Origin: Sipunculus nudus
Lineage: Eukaryota; Annelida; Sipuncula; Golfingiida; Sipunculidae
Length of the DNA stretch: 64,000 nucleotides
Direction: 5' to 3'
Assembly (NCBI GenBank): GCA_026874595.1
Contig: JAPPUL010000084.1
Coordinates: 297,001-361,000 of the forward strand
Position numbers and translations under genes: made by a program. Below are positions 55,737-64,000 of this stretch, one piece after another. A model generated the notes under the pieces. That model had not been told where the DNA came from. It saw nothing but the letters and a program-made list of their open reading frames with translations, and did no database searches. The first letter of the stretch is position 1; each line of letters opens with the position of its first letter.

Positions 55737-56582
55737 ATGATAAATAAAGATACAGATGATTCAAAAGATGATACGCTTGAGTATATAAAGATGCCGAGTG
55801 AGATGTATACTTTTGAATTAAATAGCGAAATATATAATTGGGACAATAAAGACAACTTAGTTAAATGCAAAGAGCTATTAAGTGTAATTATTAGAGACTT
55901 AGAAAGATATGAGGTTGGAGAAGATGGTATTAAGAGAGAGCTTACGGGGATGTCTGGTGATGATATATTATATTTTAATCAGCTAATGGGAGAAGGAGAG
56001 GTTAGTGCATTTATAGAGCTTGATAAATGTAAGGTTAGCATACAAGAAAGTGTATTCACAGGAGTTTGGCGTATTGTTATAACAAATGAGGAAGGGCTTG
56101 TAATAAAAGATTATATTGAAATAGCAGATATTCCAAAAATTATCGTAGAAGAAAACAGCTTATTGCTGGATTTAGAATGGGACAGTAGAGAAATACAAGG
56201 CGAAAACTTAATTAATGCCCCAGCAATACTAACTGAGATTTTTGATAAGAAAGAGAATTTAAAATTAAATAAATCAAATAGTACCTCAGAAACTGCTCAT
56301 ACTATTAATTTAACCTTGCTGCCGCATACGCCTGAAGACCTTGAGTATATAGATAAAGTACTTGGAGAGGGTAAGATAGTAATTTTATCTCGCGGTTATG
56401 GAAATTGTCGTATAAATTCTACTAATAATCCTTCTGTATGGTGGGTAAGATACTTTAATTCTACAGATACAGAAATCTTAAGCACTATTGAAATAGTGGA
56501 TGTACCGATTGTAGCATGTGCAGCACAAGAAGATATAAGAGATAGTGCCCTTCGTTTAAAAGAAATAATTTCTGAGTGGTGA
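55737..56582 (+). CDS. hupH: Hydrogenase assembly protein HupH/HyaF
   Basis: The 281 aa protein is of the HyaF/HupH family that assists nickel-site assembly or HupL maturation. Two related halves are visible: LMGEGEVSAFIELDKCKVSIQESVFTGVWRI (about 90-120) and VLGEGKIVILSRGYGNCRINS...WWVRYFNSTDTEILSTIEIVDVPIVACAAQEDI, both diagnostic. An upstream TTG (55731) is too near the AAAGG tract (55724-55728), whereas ATG 55737 has an eight-base spacer and is preferred. Confidence 0.9.
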   Translation: MINKDTDDSKDDTLEYIKMPSEMYTFELNSEIYNWDNKDNLVKCKELLSVIIRDLERYEVGEDGIKRELTGMSGDDILYFNQLMGEGEVSAFIELDKCKVSIQESVFTGVWRIVITNEEGLVIKDYIEIADIPKIIVEENSLLLDLEWDSREIQGENLINAPAILTEIFDKKENLKLNKSNSTSETAHTINLTLLPHTPEDLEYIDKVLGEGKIVILSRGYGNCRINSTNNPSVWWVRYFNSTDTEILSTIEIVDVPIVACAAQEDIRDSALRLKEIISEW

Positions 56583-56584
56583 TT

Positions 56585-56803
56585 ATGTTTGAAGGTAGTT
56601 TTTTAGGTGATAAAGGTAAGATTAAAGATGAAGATATGATGGAATGTAAAATCTGTCAATATGTTTATGAGCCTAAAAGAGGAGATGAATATTGGCAGAT
56701 AGCTGCAAATACGCCTTTTTCCCAGTTGCCAGAACATTGGCGTTGTCCCGAATGTGATGGAGATAAGGATCAGTTTATGGTTTTAACTAAAAATGACAGT
56801 TGA
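56585..56803 (+). CDS. hupI: Rubredoxin of the hydrogenase operon
   Basis: The 72 aa protein binds one Fe by C21-xx-C24 (CKIC) and C54-xx-C57 (CPEC), with the usual Y-x-P, TPFSQLPEHWRCPECDGDKDQF core. HupI rubredoxins are needed for active hydrogenase in microaerobic or aerobic conditions. Earlier in-frame GTG codons would overlap hupH, but ATG 56585 is two bases after its stop and starts a normal rubredoxin N-terminus. The next gene starts inside its 3' end. Confidence 0.92.
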   Translation: MFEGSFLGDKGKIKDEDMMECKICQYVYEPKRGDEYWQIAANTPFSQLPEHWRCPECDGDKDQFMVLTKNDS

Positions 56804-57275
56804 TGATGCAGTAAAGTATTTAACCGATTATTTTAATGATGTTCTTGTAAATACTATGGCTTCTATGCCGGTAGTAAATTCAAAGCTTTTTGTAGAATGT
56901 GTAGGATTTAGACTTTACGAAGGAAATAAATATGTTGGAGTTTTAATAACGCCATGGTTTATGAATCTAATAGTGATACCTGTAGGGGAGTTTAATAAAG
57001 GGGAGTTTAATAAAGGAGGACTTGATATAAAAAGTGTAGGAAAGGAAATTAGCTTAAGTTTCCCAAGCGGTAAGTACAGATTTTTAACACAGGCGTCGGA
57101 TAAAATAGGCTTTTATTTAAGTTGCTCTTTGTTTTCGCCCATGTTTGACTTTGCTTCTCACGATGAGGCTTTAAAGACAGCCCAAGAAGTTGTAAATCAG
57201 CTTTTTACCGATAAATCCAAGACCCATAAGTCAAAAAACCTATCTAGAAGGGATTTTTTAAGAGGGCGTATTTGA
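56793..57275 (+). CDS. hupJ: HupJ/HybE-type hydrogenase assembly protein
   Basis: The 160 aa protein matches the HybE/HupJ chaperone family: FRLYEGNKYVGVLITPWFMNLIVIP and SCSLFSPMFDFASHDEALKTAQEV are the conserved blocks, and the C-terminal SRRDFLRG is common in HupJ. It is thought to check Tat-exported subunits. A 15 bp in-frame duplication (ggggagtttaataaa at 56985-56999 and 57000-57014) gives the repeated GEFNKGEFNKG. It starts 11 bases before the hupI stop and its TGA overlaps the hupK ATG. Confidence 0.85.
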   Translation: MTVDDAVKYLTDYFNDVLVNTMASMPVVNSKLFVECVGFRLYEGNKYVGVLITPWFMNLIVIPVGEFNKGEFNKGGLDIKSVGKEISLSFPSGKYRFLTQASDKIGFYLSCSLFSPMFDFASHDEALKTAQEVVNQLFTDKSKTHKSKNLSRRDFLRGRI

Positions 57276-58456
57276 TGCTACTCGATAGACGTATTAATAT
57301 CGATCTTAAAATAGCGGATTCTAGAGTCCAGAAGGTAAATATAAACTCTAACTGTTCTTCTGGGTTAGACATGCTTTTAATTGGGAAGTCAATATATGCT
57401 GTTAATGGGCTTTTAGGAGTAGTTTATAGTGTTTGTAGTACTGCGCATCAATTAGCTTTTTTGAGGTTATTGCATAATAGCAATGTGATTCAATTAAGCT
57501 CAAATGAACAAATAGCATACGAATTATTACTTTATTTAGAAAATATAGGAGAACATTGTTTTAGTATTGCTACTAAATGGAAGCTATCTAATGAGAAGCT
57601 TGATAAAAACATAGTAGAGATAATCCACTTACTTAAAGATGTGAAAAATCATATATTTGTTGATATTAAATCTCCTTTGGCGTTAGAGGATAAAATAATA
57701 AAAAGCGGGAGTCGCATTAGAGATTTAATCGATGATATAGAGCACAAACTAGTTATTACGTTATTAGGAAAAGATATTAAGACTTGCAAACTCTTTAGTA
57801 ATTTAGATTTATTTGACTCATGGGTTAATGCTAGCAAAACTATTACATCTAAGTTTTTAAACTATATCAATGCAAACGAGTTAGAAGGCATTGGGAATAT
57901 TTTTACAGGTATGTTACCAAACGATATTGAAGGTATAAAACAGTTATTAGAAAGAGATGAAGATATAATAAGTGCTATAGATTTAGATTCTGGATGTGTA
58001 AACAATACTTTTGAAACTACATCCTTTAGTCGGCAAAAGCAAAACAACTTTATTAAGTTATTGATTGCCGCTAAAGGGCAAGGGGTTTTTACAAGGGCGG
58101 TTTCACGACTTGTTGAAATATTTGATTTATTAACTTTAGTAAGGAAGCATTGCAATATCTTAAAAGAAGAAAGAGTATGTTATAAACCTTCTTTTCATAA
58201 AACAAATGCAATAGCTATGGTTGAAGCTAGTAGAGGACTTTTAATACATAAAGCATCTTTTAATCATGATTTAATAGAAGAGTATAAAATAGTCTCGCCA
58301 ACTGATTGGAACTTTAGTAAGAAGAATGGTATTGTAAACCGTATGATTTTTGGTTTACCTTACTCTAGCCCAAAAGATATATCTAATAAAGTTAAACTAT
58401 TAGTTGATACAGTTGACCCATGCATTGATTATGATATAACAGTTAGTTATGCATGA
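57275..58456 (+). CDS. hupK: HupK, large-subunit-like hydrogenase scaffold
   Basis: The 393 aa protein resembles a degenerate hydrogenase large subunit. LLGVVYSVCSTAHQLAFLRL (about residues 46-65) corresponds to the N-terminal nickel-site region of HupL but has one cysteine instead of CxxC, and the second motif is absent. In Rhizobium, HupK helps assemble HupL. Start codon ATG 57275 overlaps the hupJ stop (TGATG), indicating translational coupling. Order and family make the call; sequence is very divergent. Confidence 0.78.
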   Translation: MLLDRRINIDLKIADSRVQKVNINSNCSSGLDMLLIGKSIYAVNGLLGVVYSVCSTAHQLAFLRLLHNSNVIQLSSNEQIAYELLLYLENIGEHCFSIATKWKLSNEKLDKNIVEIIHLLKDVKNHIFVDIKSPLALEDKIIKSGSRIRDLIDDIEHKLVITLLGKDIKTCKLFSNLDLFDSWVNASKTITSKFLNYINANELEGIGNIFTGMLPNDIEGIKQLLERDEDIISAIDLDSGCVNNTFETTSFSRQKQNNFIKLLIAAKGQGVFTRAVSRLVEIFDLLTLVRKHCNILKEERVCYKPSFHKTNAIAMVEASRGLLIHKASFNHDLIEEYKIVSPTDWNFSKKNGIVNRMIFGLPYSSPKDISNKVKLLVDTVDPCIDYDITVSYA

Positions 58457-58793
58457 AATGAGTATTTGTCTAAGCATCTTAGAATCATTGCAGGAGCAAG
58501 CAAGAAATAATTCATATAAAAGGATAAATACACTGTGGTTAGAAGTGGGTCCTTTTTCCGGAGTTGAAATTAAAGCTTTAGAATTTAGTTTTGATGCAGT
58601 TGTTAAGGACACAATTTTATCTGGCTGCCAGTTAATGATAGTTGAGACTGAAGGGCTTGCTTGGTGCTTTACTTGTAATGAACAGGTTATTATTAAAAAT
58701 AGATTTGATAACTGTGTTAAGTGCAAAGGTAGTCAATTGACAGTTATAGGTGGAGAGGAATTAAAAATAAAAAAAATATCAGTGGAGGACTAA
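58449..58793 (+). CDS. hypA: Hydrogenase nickel insertion protein HypA
   Basis: The 114 aa protein has the nickel-binding MHEM N-terminus (His2, Glu3) and a structural zinc site C73-xx-C76 and C89-xx-C92. With HypB it delivers nickel to HupL. It overlaps the hupK 3' end by eight bases, so it is translated as part of the same operon. Confidence 0.94.
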   Translation: MHEMSICLSILESLQEQARNNSYKRINTLWLEVGPFSGVEIKALEFSFDAVVKDTILSGCQLMIVETEGLAWCFTCNEQVIIKNRFDNCVKCKGSQLTVIGGEELKIKKISVED

Positions 58794-58796
58794 AAA

Positions 58797-59612
58797 ATGT
58801 GTACAGTATGTGGTTGCAGCGGACTTTCTAATACAGAAACTGCTAATAATAAACATAATCATAAACATCACAATAACAAAGTCAACAATGTTCATGATTA
58901 TTCACAAGGGCACGCCGGACAACATATATCAGGGGTAAGGCAAGATAAGATTGTAGAGATTGAGCATGATATCTTGTCTAAGAATAATATATATGCTAAT
59001 AAAAACCGCAGTTTATTTTTAGAGAGGTCAGTTTTAGCGTTAAATTTGGTTTCAAGTCCGGGTTCTGGCAAGACAAGTATTTTAGAAAAGACACTAATTG
59101 CTTTAAAGGATAAAATCCCCCTGCAAGTTATAGAAGGGGATCAACAAACGACTCAAGATGCACAAAGGGTTAAGAAGACAGGAGTAGAGGTCATACAGAT
59201 TAACACAGGGAAAGGGTGCCACCTAGATGCGCATATGATTATGCATGCATATAAAGAGCTGGAGCTGGAGTCAAAAAGTATATTGTTTATTGAAAACGTA
59301 GGTAATTTAGTATGTCCTGCAGGCTTTGATCTTGGGGAGTATGCAAAGGTTGCAATTTTATCGGTAACGGAAGGAGAAGATAAGCCGCTAAAGTATCCGG
59401 ATATGTTTGCGGCATCTGATTTGATGTTAATAAATAAAATAGATTTACTTCCCTATCTTAAATTTGATGTTGGTGAGTGTGTAGAATACGCCCGTAAAGT
59501 AAATCCTAAGATACAGGTATTGGAGCTTTCAAGTTATACAGGAGAAGGGATGGATAAGTGGTATAGTTGGCTTAAATCGCAGTTAAAAACGCTAAGTTTA
59601 TTAAAAAGATAG
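58797..59612 (+). CDS. hypB: Hydrogenase nickel incorporation GTPase HypB
   Basis: The 271 aa GTPase starts with MCTVCGC (nickel-binding CxxCxC), followed by a His-rich region (about residues 18-47, at least ten His), suggesting nickel storage as in HypB proteins of rhizobia. The G domain has SSPGSGKTS (about 82-90) as P-loop and NKID near 219. GGAGG precedes ATG. It lies three bases after hypA. Confidence 0.94.
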   Translation: MCTVCGCSGLSNTETANNKHNHKHHNNKVNNVHDYSQGHAGQHISGVRQDKIVEIEHDILSKNNIYANKNRSLFLERSVLALNLVSSPGSGKTSILEKTLIALKDKIPLQVIEGDQQTTQDAQRVKKTGVEVIQINTGKGCHLDAHMIMHAYKELELESKSILFIENVGNLVCPAGFDLGEYAKVAILSVTEGEDKPLKYPDMFAASDLMLINKIDLLPYLKFDVGECVEYARKVNPKIQVLELSSYTGEGMDKWYSWLKSQLKTLSLLKR

Positions 59613-59642
59613 TTTTGTATTATATAATTTTGAGGTAATAAA

Positions 59643-59918
59643 ATGTGCCTAGGAGTGCCGGGGAAGGTTGTAGAGATAACAGATGAGAGTAAGAATGAGG
59701 CTATGATAGATATTATAGGAGTTAGGCGGAAAGTAGATTTATCATGTGTACTTAATGAAAGAAGAAGAATAAAAGATATTATAGGTAATTGGGTATTAGT
59801 CCATGTTGGTTTTGCGATAGCTATGGTAGACGAAGATGAGGCAAAGCGAACTTTAGAAGTTTTAGAAGAGTTAGGCGAGCTTGAAGACGAGAAGCAAGCA
59901 ATGTCAGGCACAGCCTAA
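59643..59918 (+). CDS. hypC: Hydrogenase assembly chaperone HypC
   Basis: The 91 aa chaperone starts MCLGVPGKVVEI with the essential Cys2 and ends with an acidic helix. It carries Fe(CN)2CO between HypD and HupL. It is a separate gene in addition to the HupF domain at 54996. TTTTGAGGT lies upstream of the ATG. Confidence 0.93.
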   Translation: MCLGVPGKVVEITDESKNEAMIDIIGVRRKVDLSCVLNERRRIKDIIGNWVLVHVGFAIAMVDEDEAKRTLEVLEELGELEDEKQAMSGTA

Positions 59919-59972
59919 AAACCTAAAAAGAAGCGACAACATTTTTCTATATAGCCAATAAAGGGAGAAGGA

Positions 59973-61121
59973 ATGAGTAATTTAAAAACGAGTAATTTAA
60001 ATATGATGGAAGAGTTTCGTAATGGAGAGATAGCAAGTAAGTTAGTAAATAAAATAAATACGCTATCAACTAAACTGCCGAGTAAAATAAAAAAGCCTCT
60101 TAAATTCATGGAAGTTTGTGGAGGGCATACCCATGCAATATTCAGGTATGGGATAAAAGACATGCTGCCAGATATTATTGATCTAGTGCATGGTCCTGGG
60201 TGTCCGGTATGCGTTTTACCTATGAGTCAGGTTGATGCGTGCGTTAAAATAGCTGAGTCTCCGAATGTAATTTTCACAACTTTTGGAGATGCAATGCGAG
60301 TGCCAGGCTCAAATAAGAGTTTATTGCAAGCCAAGGCGCAAGGAGCAGATATTAGGATGGTATACTCTCCTTTGGATAGTTTAAAATTGGCTTTTAAAAA
60401 TCCTGATAAAGAAGTAGTATTTTTTGGATTAGGTTTTGAAACTACGATGCCAACAACGGCGTTGACACTATTACAAGCGCATAAAGAGTCGTTGACTAAC
60501 TTTAAGTTATTTTGTAATCACATTACGATTATCCCAACAATTAAAGCAATCCTAGATTCCCCAGACCTGCGTCTAGATGGCTTTATAGGCCCCGGACACG
60601 TTAGCATGGTGATAGGAATGAAGCCATATAAATTCATAGCAAATGAGTATAAAAAACCTCTTGTAATAGCGGGCTTTGAACCTTTAGATGTATTGCAGTC
60701 TTTGTATATGCTGCTTAAACAAAAAGTTGAATGTAGGAGTGAAATAGAAAATCAATATAAGCGAGTGGTTTTAGAAGAAGGTAATAAGGTGTCATTAGAA
60801 GCAATTAAGGAAGTTTTTGAAATAAGAGAGTTTTTTGAATGGCGAGGATTGGGATATATAGATTATTCAGGAGTTAGGATAAGGGAAAAATATGCATTAT
60901 ACGATGCAGAGAAACACTTTTCAATATCAATGCCTAAAACTACAGATCCGGAGCTTTGTGAATGTGGGGCGGTATTAAAAGGAGTTTTAAAGCCTTGGGA
61001 ATGTAAAATATTTGGGAAAGAATGTACACCTGAGAATCCGCTTGGAGCTTTAATGACGTCCTCAGAAGGGGCCTGTGCAGCGTACTATAATTTTGGAAGA
61101 ATGAGAAAAGATGCCTCCTAA
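59973..61121 (+). CDS. hypD: Hydrogenase maturation protein HypD
   Basis: The 382 aa [4Fe-4S] protein builds the Fe(CN)2CO group with HypC and HypE. FMEVCGGHTHAIFRYG (about residues 45-60), HGPGCPVCVLP (about 73-83) and the C-terminal cluster CECGAVLKGVLKPWECKIFG are present. The N-terminus has a duplicated gagtaatttaaa coding tract (59974 and 59989) giving SNLKTSNL. AGGGAGAAGG precedes the ATG. It overlaps hypE by 11 bases. Confidence 0.95.
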   Translation: MSNLKTSNLNMMEEFRNGEIASKLVNKINTLSTKLPSKIKKPLKFMEVCGGHTHAIFRYGIKDMLPDIIDLVHGPGCPVCVLPMSQVDACVKIAESPNVIFTTFGDAMRVPGSNKSLLQAKAQGADIRMVYSPLDSLKLAFKNPDKEVVFFGLGFETTMPTTALTLLQAHKESLTNFKLFCNHITIIPTIKAILDSPDLRLDGFIGPGHVSMVIGMKPYKFIANEYKKPLVIAGFEPLDVLQSLYMLLKQKVECRSEIENQYKRVVLEEGNKVSLEAIKEVFEIREFFEWRGLGYIDYSGVRIREKYALYDAEKHFSISMPKTTDPELCECGAVLKGVLKPWECKIFGKECTPENPLGALMTSSEGACAAYYNFGRMRKDAS

Positions 61122-62148
61122 TAAAACGATAACATTAGCGCATGGCAGTGGTGGTAGTACAATGTCTAATTTGATTAAAGATAGTATACTAAAGTATTTT
61201 GTAGGTGTTGGGAGTAAGGATTTTTCATTATTAGAAGACCAAGCCAGACTAGATTTGCCTATAAGTCAAATGGAAAAAGGAGATAGGCTAGCCTTTACAA
61301 CAGATTCTTATGTAATAACTCCGATTAAATTTCCTGGAGGAGATATAGGAAAGTTAGCAGTTAATGGGACAGTAAATGATTTATCTGTAGGAGGGGCAAG
61401 ACCCTTATATTTAAGTTGTGCTCTTATAATAGAAGAGGGACTTGAAATATCGGAACTAGAAGATATAATGAATTCTATGAGTGAAGCAGCTAAGGAAGCT
61501 GGCGTACAAATAGTAACAGGAGATACAAAAGTAGTTCCTTCAGGAGCGGCAGATAAGCTATTTATTAACACAGCAGGGATTGGAATAATTCCTAAGCAAT
61601 TTAATCTTAGTGTATCGAATGCAAAAGTTGGAGATAAAATAATCATAAATAATTCTGTAGGTCGGCACGGAGCAGTTATAGCTGATATAAGGGGAGATAT
61701 GGGTTTAATACAAGAATTGACAAGTGATACCTGTCCATTAAATGATATAACAAAATGCATATTAAAGAGCGCACCAAATTGTCGAACTATGCGAGATGCA
61801 ACTCGGGGTGGTCTTGTTAGTGTCTTAAATGAGATATCGGAGGCGAGTAATGTTGGTTTACATATTGATGAGAACTTAATTCCAATTGAACCTCAGGTTT
61901 TAGGAGTATGCGAGATACTTGGTTTAGATCCTTTATATCTAGCAAATGAAGGGTTATTAGTAGCTATAGTCCCGGAAGAAAGAGCAGCTGAAACGGTAAA
62001 AGCAATACACAAATTAAAACATGGAAAGCAGGCTTGTATTATAGGAGATGTAGTTGACAAACATAAGCAAGTTGTAATGCAAAGTAGCTTTGGCGGCAAT
62101 AGAATTTTAAATACCTTAAGTAGCGAACCGCTACCACGTATATGTTAA
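61111..62148 (+). CDS. hypE: Hydrogenase maturation protein HypE
   Basis: The 345 aa PurM-like ATPase makes the thiocyanate on its own C-terminal cysteine; the sequence ends PLPRIC as required. HGSGGSTMSNLI (about residues 11-22) and FTTDSYVITP (about 62-71) are typical. It overlaps hypD, supporting coupled translation. Confidence 0.95.
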   Translation: MPPNKTITLAHGSGGSTMSNLIKDSILKYFVGVGSKDFSLLEDQARLDLPISQMEKGDRLAFTTDSYVITPIKFPGGDIGKLAVNGTVNDLSVGGARPLYLSCALIIEEGLEISELEDIMNSMSEAAKEAGVQIVTGDTKVVPSGAADKLFINTAGIGIIPKQFNLSVSNAKVGDKIIINNSVGRHGAVIADIRGDMGLIQELTSDTCPLNDITKCILKSAPNCRTMRDATRGGLVSVLNEISEASNVGLHIDENLIPIEPQVLGVCEILGLDPLYLANEGLLVAIVPEERAAETVKAIHKLKHGKQACIIGDVVDKHKQVVMQSSFGGNRILNTLSSEPLPRIC

Positions 62149-62230
62149 GCTAGAAGACCAATCATGAGAACTAATATAAATTTATTAAATTTTATTAAGA
62201 TTCTTCTAGGACTACAGAAATACATGCCAA

Positions 62231-64000
62231 ATGCAAGTAACTAAGAAAATCATAATTAGAGGAATAGTACAAGGAGTAGGCTTTAGACCTTTTATATACA
62301 ATGCTTCTTTAAGATACAAAATCTATGGCGAGGTTTACAATGACGGAAATGGAGTAATCCTTATAGCTCAATCAGATTCTGCTAACCTAAAAGCTTTTAT
62401 TAGCTTTATAGAAAGTAACTACCCTACTTTAGCCAAAGTTGAAAGTGTTGAAGTTTTAGAATATAACGCACGGTTCCAGTATAACAATTTTAGAATTAGC
62501 AGTAGTAAAGCTAGCAAAATAAACACAAATATCTTGCCAGATGTAAGTACTTGTAGTTCATGCGTGGAAGAAATAAACGATTATAAAAATCAAAGATATA
62601 AATATCCATTTACTAATTGTATTAATTGTGGGCCAAGATTTTCTATTATTACAAATTTACCATATGATAGAAAAAATACGAGCATGTCCCATTTCAAAAT
62701 GTGTAAACTATGTAGTGGAGAGTACCATAATAACAGCGATAAAAGATTTCATGCTCAACCAAATGCTTGTCCGAATTGCGGTCCAGTCTTAGAATTAGTA
62801 GACAATAATTACAAGAAAGTTAGTTGTAATGATATAATAACTAAAGCAAGTTTATTAATGAAAGAAGGCAAGATACTTGCTATTAAAGGGATAGGCGGCT
62901 TTCATATTGCTTTAATAGCAACTAATGTAGAAGCTATTAAAAAACTTAGACTATTAAAAAAAAGACCATATAAAGCATTAGCGTTAATGGCTAAAGACAT
63001 TGATACGGTTAAAAGATATTGCATAATATCTAAAGAAGAGCAATTATTACTAAAAAATAATGCGTCTCCGATAGTGCTATTAGAAAAAGCCAGCAATAGT
63101 TTGCCAGATTGTATATCCCCAAAACAAAATAAACTAGGCTTCATGCTCCCCTACTCTCCATTACACCACTTATTATGTGAGCAATTTCAAGTGCCTATAA
63201 TACTAAGTTCAGCTAACAAAAACACTAATCCGCAAATTACCCAAAATCAAGAAGTTATAGATGAATTAAATGATATCTGTGATTACTTTGTAATTCATAA
63301 CAGAGACATAGTAAATCGAGTTGATGATTCTGTAATACAAGTTATAAACAATAAACCCCGCATGATTCGCCGAGCACGAGGCTACTCGCCAGTTGCTCTA
63401 AAAATTCCTGATGGCTTTAACTGTACAAAAAATATTTTAGGAACAGGAGCAGAACTTAAAAACACTTTTTGCCTTGCCACGAAAGACAAAGTAGTTATAT
63501 CTCAGCATATAGGAGACTTAAAGAACTTAGAAAGTTATAATGATTTCATCAAAAATATTGATTTATATAAGGACATATATAATATTAAGTTAGATATGTT
63601 AGCCTGCGACATGCATCCTAACTATTTATCTTCTCAATATGCACATCAATACTCTGTAAAAGAAAACATATCTATTAAACAAGTACAACATCATCATGCA
63701 CATATAGCAGCTTGCCTATTTGAACATCAACGTCCAATTAATACGTCCAAAGTATTAGGAATTGTTTGGGATGGAAGCGGACTTGGTATAGATAATAACA
63801 TATGGGGCGGCGAATTTCTTTTATCAGACTATACTACATTTGAAAGGATAGCCCATTTTGAATATATAGAGTTGCTAGGAGGTGATAAAGCTAATGAACA
63901 ACCATGGAGAATGGCATTTGCATATTTAAAAAAATATAAAATAGATAATAAAATAGATATTGACAAATTATTTTCTAATAAGCCAATTAAAGCATTAAAA
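62231..64000 (+). CDS. hypF: Carbamoyltransferase HypF, 3' end beyond the window
   Basis: The visible 590 codons are open to the last base. An acylphosphatase domain (GIVQGVGFRPFIYNA, residues 11-25) is followed by two zinc fingers (C108, C111, C130, C133 and C158, C161, C180, C183), a YrdC-like domain (about 200-385) and a Kae1-like domain with HHHAHIAACLFEHQ and GIVWDGSGLG. HypF supplies the carbamoyl group for cyanide. Typical length is about 750 aa, so about 160 residues are missing. ATG 62231 has no clear Shine-Dalgarno. Confidence 0.93.
   Translation, partial: MQVTKKIIIRGIVQGVGFRPFIYNASLRYKIYGEVYNDGNGVILIAQSDSANLKAFISFIESNYPTLAKVESVEVLEYNARFQYNNFRISSSKASKINTNILPDVSTCSSCVEEINDYKNQRYKYPFTNCINCGPRFSIITNLPYDRKNTSMSHFKMCKLCSGEYHNNSDKRFHAQPNACPNCGPVLELVDNNYKKVSCNDIITKASLLMKEGKILAIKGIGGFHIALIATNVEAIKKLRLLKKRPYKALALMAKDIDTVKRYCIISKEEQLLLKNNASPIVLLEKASNSLPDCISPKQNKLGFMLPYSPLHHLLCEQFQVPIILSSANKNTNPQITQNQEVIDELNDICDYFVIHNRDIVNRVDDSVIQVINNKPRMIRRARGYSPVALKIPDGFNCTKNILGTGAELKNTFCLATKDKVVISQHIGDLKNLESYNDFIKNIDLYKDIYNIKLDMLACDMHPNYLSSQYAHQYSVKENISIKQVQHHHAHIAACLFEHQRPINTSKVLGIVWDGSGLGIDNNIWGGEFLLSDYTTFERIAHFEYIELLGGDKANEQPWRMAFAYLKKYKIDNKIDIDKLFSNKPIKALK

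Noticed and set aside
62224-62245. ATG seven bases before the chosen hypF start
   Set aside because: It is out of frame and reaches a stop after six codons.

Overview
The window is an AT-rich bacterial chromosome segment that uses the standard code, with ATG, GTG and TTG starts. Outer-membrane barrels, Tat and lipoprotein signals, TRAP/TTT periplasmic binding proteins and a periplasmic Sox system show a diderm. The taxon cannot be fixed from the sequence. The PTS EIIA end, futalosine menaquinone genes, HD-GYP protein, stand-alone AICAR transformylase and many small signal-peptide proteins of no obvious family would suit a Spirochaetota-like or other non-proteobacterial lineage, but this is weak inference. 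The hydrogenase locus has the gene order of proteobacterial (Rhizobium-type) hup-hyp clusters and may have been acquired.

Layout. 1-7.3 kb: end of a PTS EIIA gene, then a minus-strand block of panC, mqnC, mqnA, mqnE (futalosine menaquinone pathway), apt, a LysM protein with a Gly-Leu-Asn-Glu repeat, rlmB and a small membrane protein. 7.6-11.5 kb: two secreted proteins (one a GLUG-repeat lipoprotein), comF and rsmE. 11.8-18.5 kb (+): a TRAP transporter followed by hpsN, hpsO and hpsP, an apparent operon for uptake and oxidation of the sulfonate 2,3-dihydroxypropane-1-sulfonate (DHPS). 18.5-25.4 kb (-): soxX-soxY-soxZ-soxA-soxB, a DUF302 protein, a SoxW/TlpA-like thioredoxin and an HD-GYP protein, with no soxCD. 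25.6-37 kb: housekeeping genes (SPOR/TPR protein, mutS, ilvC, purB, tRNA-Ala, 5-formyl-THF cyclo-ligase), a membrane-protein gene frameshifted at a ten-base T run, and unknown genes. 37-44.2 kb (-): tctC, a fused tctA-tctB, prpF and an AbrB-type membrane protein, flanked by three related small beta-barrel proteins. 44.5-50.3 kb: nadA, a metallo-beta-lactamase hydrolase, a secreted unknown, stand-alone AICAR transformylase, leuD and leuC. 50.6-64 kb (+): hupSLCD, a fused hupF-hupG, hupH, I, J, K and hypA, B, C, D, E, F; hypF runs off the end.

Together the genes describe a mixotroph. It can oxidise H2 with a hydrogenase carrying the six-cysteine signature of oxygen-tolerant enzymes, oxidise thiosulfate with a truncated Sox system in which several parts look lipid-anchored, make menaquinone by the futalosine route, and import sulfonates and tricarboxylates.

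A second theme is structural. At least fifteen perfect short tandem duplications (10-27 bp, 2 to about 13 copies) are scattered through the window. Most lie at gene boundaries, some exactly on start codons or Shine-Dalgarno sites, and several proteins carry low-complexity insertions. Replication slippage appears to be an active force in this genome.
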